Shown here in pieces: positions 1-11,279 of a stretch of DNA of 64,000 nucleotides. Origin of the DNA: Chamaea fasciata (taxonomy: Eukaryota > Chordata > Aves > Passeriformes > Sylviidae); the NCBI GenBank assembly GCA_029207755.1, contig JARCOQ010000002.1, positions 86,640,087 to 86,704,086 of the forward strand, in the 5' to 3' direction. Positions within the stretch are counted from its first letter, which is position 1, and every line of letters starts with the position of its first letter. Under the pieces are notes generated by a model. That model had not been told where the DNA came from. It searched no databases and was given only the letters and a program-made list of their open reading frames with translations. The position numbers were made by a program, and so were the translations under genes.

Positions 1-592
1 TTAAGGAGCTTCTTCACATTTACATTACTGGATTTTTTCAGGAACTTGATTTAATGAAAATTTTTGCTGGCCTCGGTGGAATATGAATATATTAAGCTGA
101 AAAATAGGGGTGCTTTTCAAAATAGATTTCAAAAAAAGACCATTTTCATGCTTCTAAAAGTAGTGACATTGTTCTCAATCTCAGACAATCCAAACTCATG
201 GTTTACTTCTCATAAAATAACTTGAAAATATTTTCAGAATGACTTCTTTACAAAATAAAAAAAAATACCTAGTCCATCAAACAAGTGATCCTTTTTGGTG
301 CTCTTTAGTAATAGGAGTTTAATTTAGATTAGCTCCATGATTTCATATTTTCTCATCAACCATAAATTTAAAATAATTTTTAAAAAGTCAAGGTTATTCA
401 CATATTTTTTTAGTATAACTGAAAAATGTCCTCAGAGTCCTAATACATCCCTTTCTGGGCTTCAGTGGAAAGACTTTAGTTTAGCCCTTCTGCCATGAGA
501 TTCCTGCCCAAGTATATTAAAATATAATTTAATAAGCAACAACAGCAAGAAAAAAATACTTTAATTCTTCGATATTCTTTTCTTTTCATTAG
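1..592 (+). other. IL18RAP intron (3' part)
   Basis: AT-rich intronic sequence ahead of the first visible exon, ending in a pyrimidine-rich tract and AG at 591-592. I saw no gene or recognisable repeat in it. Confidence 0.7.
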
Positions 593-767
593 GATGGTCA
601 CCAGATAAAATACAGGAAAAGCAGACCAAGCCTAAAGCTTAAGCAGAATGAAATTGACTTAAATCCAACCTACGACAAAGATGCTGGAGTATATGTGTGT
701 GATTACATTCTGTCTGATAACCTTACCAAGTGGACAGTGAGAACAACAGTAACAGTAGAAGTCATTG
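593..767 (+). CDS. IL18RAP: IL18RAP exon: C-terminal part of Ig domain 2
   Basis: The acceptor is TTTTCATTAG and the donor is G|GTGAGT. It begins in phase 0 ([10 protein letters not shown]) and ends with one base of the next codon. It carries the typical Ig YxC motif (DAGVYVCDY) and ends [12 protein letters not shown], closely parallel to the human stretch YVCDY...WTVRAVVQV. This is the first exon in the window; the preceding exon must lie upstream. Confidence 0.9.
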
Positions 768-1911
768 GTGAGTAATATAACTCAGAATAAAATACCTGAA
801 GTAAAGAACGTTTTCTTTATTACGTTTTTTCTGTCTTTTGTTCAGGCTCTTGCTCTGAAAAACCCATAAAATAAATTAGCTACAGGATGATTAAAATCTC
901 GTTCCAAGTATTCTGAGGACATCTTGGGACACCAACTAGAACATGCAATAGTAATAGCAGTAGGTCCTGTAGGAAAGTATAAATCTATTCTATATCCTGA
1001 ACTGTATGGATGCAGTATAGCTGTTTCTGTATGAAAACAGCACATGACTATTCCTCAGCATCCCGGTTGAAGGTAGGCCACTCAGTGAAAGGGAGAACAA
1101 GATCTAGGGAGCAATAGAAATGTGTCAAGTGAGGCAACCTGGTTCTATGGTCTGGTGAAGAAACACTCTTGAAAGTCCGTGATCTAATGAGGATAGAACT
1201 TCTCTGAAACAGGTGATCCTTTTTTCCCCAGGTATTTTAAGCATTTGGTTCTAAGAATTCAAGGAGAAAGTGTATCCATCCCATCAGGACAGGAAACCAT
1301 GTCTTATCAAGCTGTGAGAGCTCTGTGTGGTGGCATAAAATACCTCTTGCTCTTTCACTCCTCCTTCTGGCTTTATTCCCACAATATCCTCTGGACAGGC
1401 TTGGACTAGCTGTGCTATTATACTGATCAGTGTATTTGAGCTGACACATTGTCCTCCTCCGTTCTTTCCCCTCACTTCCTAGCGCAGTCAGAAAAACCCT
1501 TAAAAGGTGCCATATGCATCTATACTACCCCAGAACTTTGAAGACTGAGGGAGGACCTCCTTGCAGTTACAACTTCCACATGAGGGGAAGAAAAGGGGCA
1601 GGCACTGATCTCTTCTCTGCGGTGACCAGTGACAGGACCTGAGGGAGTGGCCTGAAGTAAGGGGAGGTTTAGGTTGGATATTAGAAAAAGTTTGTCACCC
1701 AGAGGGTGGTCTGGTGCTGGTAGAGCTCCTCAGGACAGTGGTCACAGCACCAAGCCTGACAGAGTTCAAGGAGTGTTTGAACACCACTCTCAGCAAGGGT
1801 GCAACTCCTGGGGATGGTTCTGTGCTGGGCTGGGTGTTGGACTCAGTCCTGTGGGTCCCTCCCAGTTCAGCTTGCTCTGTGAGTCTGTGAGGTATTTCTC
1901 CACTGTGGCTT

Positions 1912-1953
<42 letters not shown>

Positions 1954-4900
1954 AAAAAAGAAAAAAAAAAAAGTCTTCTGTGGCACCATTTCCTGTGGTA
2001 CGGGACTTTCCTAGAGTATCAGAGGTGTGGGTTTTTTTGCACAACCTGTGGTGTCATTATCGGTGCCCTTTGGCAGCCTGGGTTTTGAATACAACATGGC
2101 TATGTTGGTACAAGTATCTGTGCTAGTGAACAGGGTGTGTATGCACTCTTGTTTGTGCTTACTGGACATGAAAAGAGGTTTTACAGGGAACTGGTATGAG
2201 GATTGCACCCTTCAGGGGGTTTTGCAATCCTAAATAATTTTGAATCCTAAATAATTTAAAGTGCAGACTAGCTGCTGAGCTTCTCAGCTCATGTAAGAGG
2301 ACAATGCCTCAGAGTAAATTAGATAGCACATGTTTGAGTATCTATGCAAGTTTTGTTGTCATCCTCTTGGACTTAGGTGTCTAAATTCCACCTAAAACTT
2401 GAAAATTTAAATTTTAAGCTATTTTCCTTCGTCTTCTGCACTGACAATGACTTTATACTTAGTGATATTCTTTTTAATTGCAGCAAAAAAAACTATTCAT
2501 CCCCCAAACCTTTTGTATCCCAATGGTGTTGTGATCCTTGAAGTAGAAGTTGGTAAGTTTCAATTCCTTCCCTAAAACAAATGGAAATCTTTAAATGAAG
2601 TATTGATAATAATGATAGATCTTGATAAAGCAAACCAACTTTACTTTCTAGACTGTTTAGAGGAATAATATTCTGCAGGCATGGTTTTTCTGTGTTCATT
2701 TGTTCCAGGCAAGCCACTTGAATTGAAATGCCGTGTACAGTTTGGGTTTGAAACAGTTTCTCCAATGAGGGTGACATGGAAACAAAACAATGAAGATAAT
2801 GTAAATGAGGAATTGAATCAGGAAACAAGGTGAGAACCTCCTCCCCCATCCCCCCCAGTAGGCTAGTTACTACCACCACAAGCAACTGTAAAAGTCCTTC
2901 TGTAGCAACTTTACTAAATACATTTTATTGAAAAAACTTTAGAAGGCTCTTTTCTTTCACCTAGAAATATGTATGTCCATGAGCAAGTGACAGGCACGTG
3001 ACCTTCACATACAGAAGCACATATTGATGGAAATAAAATCAAGAACTCAAACTCTGCATAATCTTAGCTCTCCTTAAAACTTCAGCTTATAGACAGCTTC
3101 AGCATGAAGGGTTCCTAGTTGTCTGTCTCCACATCGGTTGTTTTCAAATGCTCTTGTTTTCAAGTGTTCTTGAAAGCACGGTCTCTGTTGTGCTGCTAGC
3201 AATTGACACAATCTGTCTTTGGAAGCTGTCTCTCAGTCGGGAATGAATCAGATCAGCAAAACAGTGCTGTGGGCATTGGAAGGAGTTTGTGTGTCTCAGA
3301 CATCGGGGTGTTACAGACTAGGTCTGAGGACTTGCAGCACTGAATTTCAGGACACTGAAATTTGGGACTCCTCCCTGGTAAGAATTAACCAGACCCTGCA
3401 GAGAAGAAACATGTCAGGGAAAGGTTTCCTGTGACCTGGGGACAACCCCTATAGTCATTACGCTTTCCTTCCTGTTGTCATTCACTTACTCAGTGCTCAA
3501 CTTGGGGAAGCAAGAGAACAGAGGCAACACAGGCAAGTGTGTCTTTCACCATGCAGTCCTGAGTCAACTTTATGGGTAAACTTTCTGTACACTGGGGGAG
3601 GCAAAAGCCCTGCTGTCACTGCCAAAATCAAGTTCATAATAGGAGTCACAGGGGGAAGAAAAAGAGTTATGATATCACACACACACACATGCACACACTC
3701 ATGAGGTAGACTGGAAATTGCATTTTCCTAAACTTTAGAATGTTAAGATTTGGAATATTCTTGCTAACAAATTTTTAGCTTTTTTTCATGGATAGAGTTT
3801 CTGCTTATTTTTTAAAATATGAGCAAGTTAAACATTTTCATCAGACTTCGACTGAATCCCTGCCTATGCTCACTCCTACATATCTTGAGGTAGCAGAGGC
3901 AGAGCCATGGGGTACTGCCATTTTGCAGTGGTGTGATGTGAGATGGCTTTTGGGATGACCCAGAGATGCTTAACTTGTGGCTTTCAAAGGAGAATGCTGA
4001 AACTCAGAAACCCTGGGTGTTCTGGAGTGATTGCAGACACAGATCTGTTTCCCATATCCTTCACTCAGTCCTGAAGGGATTTTTCAGTTACCTCTTCATT
4101 TCCTATATTTCTGTCCCTTATATCTATCTTATTCTGTTTGTCTATCATGTACTTGGGCTTTTTACCCCTGTGTAAGAGGCTGAACTGCTCAGTCTTTTGC
4201 CCAGCTAGTTCTGTCTTGGGGTTCCTTTTTGAAGTTTCATTTCTTTGCATTTCTGCCAGGCGAACATTTTGCATCTTAGAAAACCACAACTAATCTTATA
4301 GACGTAAAGGGGACTATATATTGAAAACTAGGCAAGTGGTAAATATTTTGCTGAGTAGATGAATTAAGGATAAACCCTTCAGTCTTCAAACCTATCAAAG
4401 TATTTTCTTACAATGTTAGTTAGTATTTTCTTACCATGTATAAACCAAGTGGAGGTTCCAAACCAGAATATTGCATTACTATTGAAAGTTCAAGATGAAT
4501 GTTAAGAAGTTGCAAGCTCCTCTATTTTTGAGTGTAGGATATTGGGAAATTGTGTGAATGAACAGTAAAGGTATCATGCAAATACACATTCTTTTCTCTC
4601 TAGTGTCTATCCAAAAGATTTGAAAGGGCACACACTTCTTCATGTTGCAACTTTGAAAGAAGTTACAGAAAATGACCTCAGAAGCAACTTCACATGCTTT
4701 GCTGAGAATTCAGTTGGGAATGCCACTGCTGTGATCCAACTGAAAAGAAAACCGAGAGGTAAGGCTACAATTTGGTGACTATTTACCCCTGAAGACACAT
4801 TTTTATTTACTCTTCTGATAATAATTAATTACTCATTGTCACTGGGTTTTAGCCAGCAGCAGAAGTTTCTTGAACCTGGGTGGGAAAAGTCTGATTTGTC

Positions 4901-7900
4901 AGATGTCTTGAAAGCCACAGTATTTTGAAGATTGCTCAGAAGGACAGGGCTATCTGGGGACTTACTGCAGGCAGGTGAGCCAAGTGGAAGTTAGAGAGTA
5001 ACTGGAAGGAAGGAGAGTGTGATCTCTGAACATTAATAGGCAATCTATTAAACTGAAGCAGAGAGGCTGCTGAAAGCAACAGTATTCCCTGGTTTTCATA
5101 GATATTTCTGTTCATTTTCCCACTCATTAGCATGCATGTTTCTGAGATGTTACCATAACTGATATGAATGTGGCAGCCTTTCAAGCCTTTCAAGGCCCAA
5201 ATCAGAATCAGTGTGGAAATTAAAGTGTTAAACCACAGTTCACAGTTGAGGTTCATCACTGGAGTGCAACAGGAAGCTGCCAGAAGGGCACTGTGTGCAG
5301 CTGTATCTGTTCTGATGCAGCTTTTCCATCTCAGGTGATGACTATTTTCAGCATTGCTGAGTGTACCAGAGACTATTTTCTCTGTGCATTCTGTCATAGA
5401 TTGGCTTTTCATACCACCAAAGAGATGCCCTGCAAAAAAAGGTCACTGATGGTAGACTGAAATTCTATGTTAAGATTTGTGGCTACATGAAATTTTGACT
5501 TCCCTAAATTTTGCCAGTGGGATAAGAAAAAAGATTGTAAGATGGTTTGTCCCCATTTCTAGACTGATTTTTCTGTCTAAGTGTCAATATTATTTTGGAA
5601 ACTCAAGTTATGATAGACTCTTTTCTTTCTGCAGTGTTGTTCTTATATGTACTATGCAGTGCCATTTCTACTCTATTTGCATTTGTTTTGTGCACTGCCT
5701 TTATTTACCTGCACTGGATTGAAATAGTGCTTATGTATCGAAGTTATCTGGTCCACAACAAAAGTACAGAAGGTAAGAAATTTTGTATAATATTAATTTG
5801 CTCCAGTTTTTCTACTGCCTTTTGCCATGTGGGATAATCTGGTATGAATTACTAATTTAGTTAAGTTCTTTTAATGACCCTGTTCTCTTTCAGCCGATAC
5901 AAAGGCTATTAAACCTCACAAGATGCCCAGTGAATGCAGATGGAAAAAAAGTCAGATAGTGTGAAAAAAATATCTAACACCAACAGAAATGTCAGTTAGA
6001 CTTTTACCCTAATTTACCCATAGAAGATTAGAGTAGGAAGTTGAATTTTGGCAGTCCGTTTGCAGAGAATAATTTAGCATCTCCAACATTTCAAAATCGT
6101 TCTCTGAAAAAGTTCAACAAAACCTTTGGACAATAATGAAATGACCTTGCATAACAAAGTGAAGGACTCCAGGGTCTGTTGTATTTTTCTCTTGAAGCCA
6201 AAAAGTTTCTCAGAAGAATAAACGAAAGAGAGAAAGAAGATGATAAAGGGCACTGACTGACAAATGAATGTTTGGGAAACATTCATATTTCCTTTCTAAA
6301 ATCTTTGGAAACAACTTGACATTTGCGCCTGAGTGATTAACTTTTGATTTTTCAAGTCTCTGTAGTAGCATTGCCCCGTCACCGCAGCTAAAACAGGCCC
6401 CTGAAATAGTAGACAGTGTGAAACTGTATGAGGAATCACTATGACTACTTCAAAGAACTCAACGTATAATTTTCTTAAATGCGTTGAAAGAATTCTGATA
6501 GTTTGTGCCTGACAAATTTTTTCTAAAAATTCTTGCATCTTGATGCAGTTTGCGATGGAGGTGTCTGAGTCTGTTTCTGTGTTTGTAAATGTATCTTATA
6601 TGTAAGTATGAAACAACTATCTAGATACCTATAAGTACATGCACAATCAGAAAATTACCTGCCCTTTTGGAAAATATTTTTGTGAGCACTAAAGCATTTG
6701 GCAAAAGCAATTTGGGAAACCACTCAAAATTTCCCCTCTATCTGGTACTGAAGTGATTTAAGGACCTGTGGAATGTCCCTTTAGAGCATACCCCGTATGT
6801 CAGTAGGACACAGACAGACCTGCCAAGGTCTGTGCACTGAAGCTGGGTTTTTTTTTGGGTTCCACGTCGGCAGCCCCTGTCCCCTGCATATCCCTTGCCT
6901 CTCATGTACCTTATGCACACAGCACCATCTGAAGAGTGGGAGTGTAGGGGATGTGAAGACCAACCGTGCATACCCAGAGAGTTTTCTGCCCAAGGAAAAT
7001 GTGTTCTCACCTGCAGGATTATGCCCTTCTCACTCCGTGTGGATGCATATCTAGTCACTTGAGGTCTGAAAAGACTTGCTCATAGAAAAGCAAAGAAGCA
7101 GTTATGAGTTGATTTTGCTGTTTCTTCCTTTCTATAATTTCTTCTCTCATGTACCTCTCAGCACAGAATCAGACAATTGAAGAATCCTACAAGACTGGAA
7201 GGTACCCTGGGGCACCTGGTCATAGCAGAACCAACCTAGGTTGTGTAGGAACTTGTGGACAGGGAAACCACAACCCCTCTGGGGTTAATTTGCCTCCTTA
7301 GCCAATTAAGATATATCTCTTAAAACTCCTGCCTTCCTCCACATGTTGAAAGAAATAATGCAGGAGATTTGATACTAGCATATAGAACACGTCTGCTGTG
7401 ACTTTGTTTAAGTCAGGTATTCTTCATTTCCTACACTTTCAGCATCTTAAATACAGTACCAAAAGTTCCTCAGCTTGTAATTTTCCTCTAAAATTATGTG
7501 GAAAATGGCCTAATGCTACTTATTTTGTATTTGTTTTTAACTTGCCACTGTAATAGTAATATAAAGGCATCTGTTAGTTGTTGTCGTCTAATAAGATTGC
7601 AGCGACCTCTGTGGGCGAAATGAGGAATACCTGGTCTGTAGTGCAATTTATTGTCATTTAAAATCTGTTTTCAAAGGAGCTTCGATTTAGGGTATAGATG
7701 AATTGAAGTTCAGCTAAACCAATCTAGTGACCCTCTGGCCCACCTCTAATTTGCATTAGTGAATCAGTCCTGTGCGCCTACTGCTGGTTATTCACTACTG
7801 TGGGCCAAGATTGGCTAACTTGGCAGAAAAATAACTCAGTAAAAGACAGTGTGTAGCCAGCAAAGTGAGTCATCTTCCTCTATTATCACAAGTAGAAGGA

Positions 7901-10463
7901 TGTGATGGGAAGTGTGTGTCCAGGAGCAGAAAGGAGAGGCAGAGATGCAACCTGTGTTGTCTGATCACATTCTTGGCCTCCAAACCTAATCTGCTCACCT
8001 CTGTTTTGCTTTGGTTGGATGATATGGTTTCTGCTATGTGCTGATTCTGAATTTAAGTGTTCAGCCCCAGCTCATCCATGTTCGTTTTCTGAATTTGCTT
8101 TACATGTGGGTGGTTTTAGATCCTGTGGGAACTTGATGACTCCAGCTTCTGTCTGTGACCATAATCTTACATCTAGGGATAGAAACTGGGAGGTAAACAC
8201 CAAGGCATGTGGGTCATGATACGCAGCACTGTGGTGTCTGTGCTGGGTGTAGGTGTCTCAGCTCCCAAGCAGTGAAGGTGTGGACAATATGGCAAAATCC
8301 AGAGAGCCTCTCACCCTGCAGTGGTACTCTGCTCTACACAGAGGAATTTCTTTCTGGTTTCTATTCATTATATTGACATGTGATACAATTCAGCTAATTG
8401 AACATACGTGTCCGATGTAATTTGGGCTGCCTGAGGACATCCTGCCATTTCAAAACATTTGAGTCTCCAATACTTGCCCTGTCAAATCTGGCAGCCTTAG
8501 GATACCTTAAATGGCCTCAAGTAACCGGGAAACTGGATTGGATCCACCGTGCCTTTTGCTTTCACCAGAAATTCTTTTATTTTATGTTCCTTCTCCCTCA
8601 AGTGTAATTCAAAGTTTATTCAGCAAATAGATACAATTTGCCTTTGCCTTGTAGTTAAGAATGAGCCCAACTCCAGACATTGGTACCAGGGTGATCAAAG
8701 CTAAGAAAAATTCTTTACCTATGTTTCATCTGCACTGTACAAACGTTCTTTAAAGGAGACTTAAAGTTCAATACCTGGTCAGTACTCGAGCTGATATTTT
8801 GATCAGACAGCCTTTGCTCCATACACAAGTCTCTCTGTTTACAAGTGTAACAGTGTATGAAAACAGCAAATCTCTTGCAAGCAGCTAATATTCAAGCACA
8901 TTGTTCCTTTAAGCTTCATTTTATTTTAAAAGAAGATTGGCCATTGACAATATTTTTTTTCAATCAGCATTTGGGCAAATGAGAGAAAAGACTGGGAATC
9001 ATTCCCTACCATATGGCTTTTGCCTGGAAGGGACCAGATCTTTAAACTACCTTGCACTAGACATCTCTAGGTTCCTTGTTTGTTTTGGAAGCATATGTCT
9101 ACAAAATTTGTATGACAGTGAGGAGCAAGGTTGTCTTTGGTGACGGGATAGCTGTAATCCATGAACAGGTCATAATTTTAGGTTTGTGTTGTGCCTACTT
9201 AAACACACATAAATGGAAACAGAACACCAAGAAAGAAGCTGAATGCTTCAGCCAGACTTGTTAATGTATATGAAGTAATTAATTAATTATTTTTGTTTAT
9301 TTATTTATTTTAGATGGCAAGGCATTTGATGCATTTGTGTCCTATGCAAAACTAAACTCTTCTGAAAGTGACTCTGCTTTAATCAGTGAGGAAAAATTTG
9401 CCCTGGAGCTTCTTCCAGATATGCTAGAAAACAAATATGGGTACAAGTTATGTATTCTTGAAAGAGATATTCTTCCAGGAGGAGGTAAGATGGGCATGGT
9501 AGAAAATCTTCAGTTTTTATAAAATTGTGTTTCACTTTCCAAAAAAACCTTTACACACCAGAGCAACAAATTGTAAAATTGGGTAGTGGAAATAATGTTC
9601 AAATTTCATAATGTATTGATCTTTGTGTCTGGTCCTTGAGCCTGATGCATACATACTTTGGAGTGAGGTCACTGTGAGCTACTAGGCTGAGACAAAGCTT
9701 CTTGTGCAAGAATTTCCTAGAAAGAAGACTTCAAATATTTCAGTAGTTACTTTCTGAGCAACTTTAGCCACTGCTACCTCAGTAATTAGAAAGCACTGTA
9801 TATCTGTTCCTGAGAGAGATAAAAACAGGTCCAAGTGTCCCTTGAGACCCTGTTGAAGTGTGTTGAGGTCTCAGCTGCACCCTTCATGTCCTGAGCAGAA
9901 AGTTCTGTTCTTCAGTTATATAAGAACAGCCAGGGTACCCTCTGATAGCAAACACATTTCTAGGTGTTATGTGTTTACTCAGCATTCCTATTCTTGACTT
10001 TCCTTATTTCTGGGTTTTAGCTAATGGTAAAGGAACTGATAAGATGAAAACTCCTTTGCAGAATGCAGTAACTCTTACTGTTTCCTCTCCAGCATACACA
10101 GATGAAGTTGTAACAGCTATTAAACAAAGCAGACGGGTAATAATTATTTTGAGCCCAGCCTACATCAGTGGACCAAGCATCTTTGAACTGCAGGCAGCGG
10201 TGAACTGTGCATTGGAAGATAAAAGGATCAAATTGGTATTAATAAAGTTTAAGGATTTCCAAGAGCCAGAGACTTTGCCTCCAGTAGTGAAGAAAGCACT
10301 TCGGATTTTACCAATTGTTACCTGGAAGTCTTCCATTTCTGCTGCTCCACACAAGAAGTTTTGGAAATACATGTGTTACCACATGCCAGTGAAAATTACT
10401 AGGAGGCTGGAAAATTACAGCCTGAAGGGCTTATCCCAAAGGTTATTCAGACAGGTATATTGA
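593..10463 (+). CDS. IL18RAP: IL18RAP, interleukin-18 receptor accessory protein (5' part missing), spliced
   Basis: This is the signalling partner chain of the IL-18 receptor, a single-pass plasma-membrane protein that joins IL-18/IL18R1 and recruits MyD88 through its TIR domain. Seven exons (593-767, 2484-2552, 2709-2829, 4604-4758, 5635-5772, 9314-9484, 10093-10463) all have AG/GT borders and compatible phases and join to 399 codons plus stop. The product shows the end of Ig domain 2 (YVCDY), Ig domain 3 (LKC to FTC), a transmembrane helix followed by HWIEIVL, TIR box 1 (FDAFVSY), box 2 (RDILPGG) and a box 3 FW. The stretch [12 protein letters not shown] and the tail motif YHMPVK match remembered human IL18RAP rather than IL18R1 or ST2. 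Human IL18RAP has 599 residues, so about 200 residues (signal peptide, Ig1, start of Ig2) lie upstream of the window. SLC9A4 follows on the same strand, as in mammals. Confidence 0.93.
1541..1895 (+). mobile_element. CR1 LINE fragment, 3' part
   Basis: The stretch resembles the 3' region of avian CR1: GACTGAGGGAGGACCTCCTTG, CAGTGACAGGACCTGAGGGA, GTTGGATATTAGAAAAAG, CACCCAGAGGGTGGTC and GGGTCCCTCCCAGTTCAGC follow in the usual order. It lies in the IL18RAP intron between 768 and 2483, in sense orientation. The terminal octamer repeat is not clean, so it is an old or truncated copy. Confidence 0.8.
1915..1972 (+). repeat. Poly(A) tract, 37 uninterrupted A then A/G-interrupted
   Basis: There are 37 consecutive A (1915-1951), then A runs broken by single G up to 1972. 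It sits just after the CR1 fragment. CR1 does not normally end in poly(A), so the tract is probably a separate insertion scar or a slippage product. Confidence 0.9.
2484..2552 (+). CDS. IL18RAP: IL18RAP exon: linker to Ig domain 3
   Basis: This 69-base exon lies between TTTTTAATTGCAG and GTAAGT. It reads [15 protein letters not shown] and then VVILEVEVG, the start strand of the third Ig domain. Phase 1 at both ends fits its neighbours. Human IL18RAP has LEVELGKPL at this junction, here LEVEVGKPL across the splice. Confidence 0.85.
2709..2829 (+). CDS. IL18RAP: IL18RAP exon: first half of Ig domain 3
   Basis: It is bounded by TTTGTTCCAG and GTGAGA. The translation [17 protein letters not shown] contains the first Ig cysteine and a later core Trp (VTWKQ). 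The exon ends with two bases of a codon completed in the next exon. Confidence 0.9.
2830..4603 (+). other. IL18RAP intron inside Ig domain 3
   Basis: Intron splitting the third Ig domain. It holds a short (CA)n run near 3678-3695 and otherwise unremarkable sequence; no gene or recognisable transposon was seen. Confidence 0.7.
4604..4758 (+). CDS. IL18RAP: IL18RAP exon: second half of Ig domain 3
   Basis: The acceptor is TTTTCTCTCTAG and the donor is G|GTAAGG. It starts [12 protein letters not shown] and carries the second Ig cysteine in the [14 protein letters not shown] motif, including potential N-glycosylation sites (NFT, NAT). It ends LKRKPR just before the membrane, like LKEKRG in human. 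Confidence 0.92.
4759..5634 (+). other. IL18RAP intron before transmembrane exon
   Basis: Intron of 876 bases. Its minus strand is open for 158 codons (4936-5412), but the product has no family I recognise and no coding context, so I do not call it a gene. Confidence 0.65.
5635..5772 (+). CDS. IL18RAP: IL18RAP exon: transmembrane segment
   Basis: Lies between TTTCTTTCTGCAG and GTAAGA. It encodes a hydrophobic helix of about 24 residues ([15 protein letters not shown] and on) followed by the conserved juxtamembrane [12 protein letters not shown], the hallmark of this receptor family. Its donor is the branch point for the candidate alternative last exon described separately. Confidence 0.93.
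5773..9313 (+). other. IL18RAP intron between transmembrane and TIR exons
   Basis: The longest IL18RAP intron here, about 3.5 kb. It contains the candidate alternative last exon (5894-6222). A weak CR1-like stretch may lie at 7160-7300. The 3' end is rich in TTTA/TTAA (9277-9312). No other gene was seen. Confidence 0.65.
5894..6222 (+). other. IL18RAP: Candidate alternative last exon of IL18RAP (TIR-less isoform)
   Basis: A pyrimidine-rich acceptor (CTGTTCTCTTTCAG) ends at 5893, 121 bases after the transmembrane exon. Joined to that exon in phase 1, it extends the frame by about 23 residues ([12 protein letters not shown] and on, ending SQIV) to a TGA at 5962-5964. AATAAA lies at 6217-6222. 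The product would keep the Ig domains and membrane helix but lack TIR. All of this is read from sequence; expression is inferred and unproven. Intronic coincidence is the main alternative. Confidence 0.3.
9314..9484 (+). CDS. IL18RAP: IL18RAP exon: N-terminal half of TIR domain
   Basis: An AT-rich tract precedes the acceptor TTTATTTTAG; the donor is GGAG|GTAAGA. The exon encodes TIR box 1 ([13 protein letters not shown]) and the box 2 region ([20 protein letters not shown]). Its 57 codons keep phase 1 at both ends. Confidence 0.95.
10093..10463 (+). CDS. IL18RAP: IL18RAP last coding exon: C-terminal half of TIR domain
   Basis: The acceptor is GTTTCCTCTCCAG. The reading frame is also open upstream of it, but the in-frame join at 10093 gives [18 protein letters not shown], the expected TIR sequence. 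It continues with [19 protein letters not shown], a [13 protein letters not shown] box 3 region and a short tail [13 protein letters not shown] before TGA at 10461-10463. The tail is somewhat shorter than the remembered human tail. Confidence 0.95.
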
Positions 10464-10670
10464 TAGGAGACATTTCACAGGGGGATGACATCAGGCTCAG
10501 GAATGGTAACACGATTGTCAAAGATGTTTTCTGTATCATCTGACCACTGTGAACTGTCACTACAATCAGCAATAGTTGGCTCTGAAACAGTCAGGGGGAC
10601 TGAAGTGTGACAGTGCACAGCAAAACTGTGACACAGCACACAACTATAAATGTGAGATATCTTTAATAAA
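10464..10670 (+). other. IL18RAP: IL18RAP 3' UTR with AATAAA signal
   Basis: Untranslated sequence follows the TGA. A canonical AATAAA lies at 10665-10670, about 200 bases after the stop, in a locally AT-rich stretch, so a short 3' UTR is likely. The cleavage site itself cannot be read; further AT-rich sequence follows to about 10710. Confidence 0.6.
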
Positions 10671-11279
10671 TTAATATTTTATTACCATTTTTATTATATT
10701 TATTATATAATTTTGCTCTGGTTTTGAGACAATGTTCTTTGCACTGTATTTCTTCCTGGAATATTTTTACACTTGTTTCCTAGAAAAATATTAAAGGAAG
10801 AGAATTCCAGAGGAAGCTTGCAATTTAATTTTCTGATGCAGTACAGTGGGACATGTACAAAATCTTCAAATGAGTTACCTCCTCCAGTGGGAACAACAAG
10901 AGCATACCATGGGAGACTTCTACAACTGGGTATGCGGAAGGGATTCAGAAAAGAAGGACCACTGTGTAGGCTTACCCCAAGCAACTCCATCCTTCAGTGA
11001 AGGGAAGAATTCTACCAGTTGTGAAGCATTTCACACTCAGGGACACCTGCACATGATAATTGCTGATCCTGTCTGGTGCTGTTCACTCAATGCCCACTGA
11101 ACCTGTTGGCATTAAGGGTGTGTTGCAGGTGTAAATGAAAGCCCTGATGGTTACAGCTAGTAGACTTCCAGAGACTCTAAATTCTTTCTCTTGCAGTCCT
11201 CTGGCTGCCAACTCTCCAGAGCTCATACCGCTTATTCTCAAACCATCTTGCAATCTGTGTGTGTATGTCTATACCTGAA

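Noticed and set aside
2493..2885. 130-codon minus-strand frame
   Set aside because: Antisense shadow of two IL18RAP exons and an intron; no recognisable protein.
7160..7300. Possible old antisense CR1 end (CACAGAATCAGACAATTGAAG...)
   Set aside because: Similarity to CR1 is too weak to assert by eye; a repeat-library search would decide.
593..10463. Calling the first gene IL18R1 or IL1RL1 instead of IL18RAP
   Set aside because: The TIR stretch [12 protein letters not shown]...[14 protein letters not shown] and the juxtamembrane HWIEIVL match remembered IL18RAP; IL18R1 and ST2 differ strongly here.
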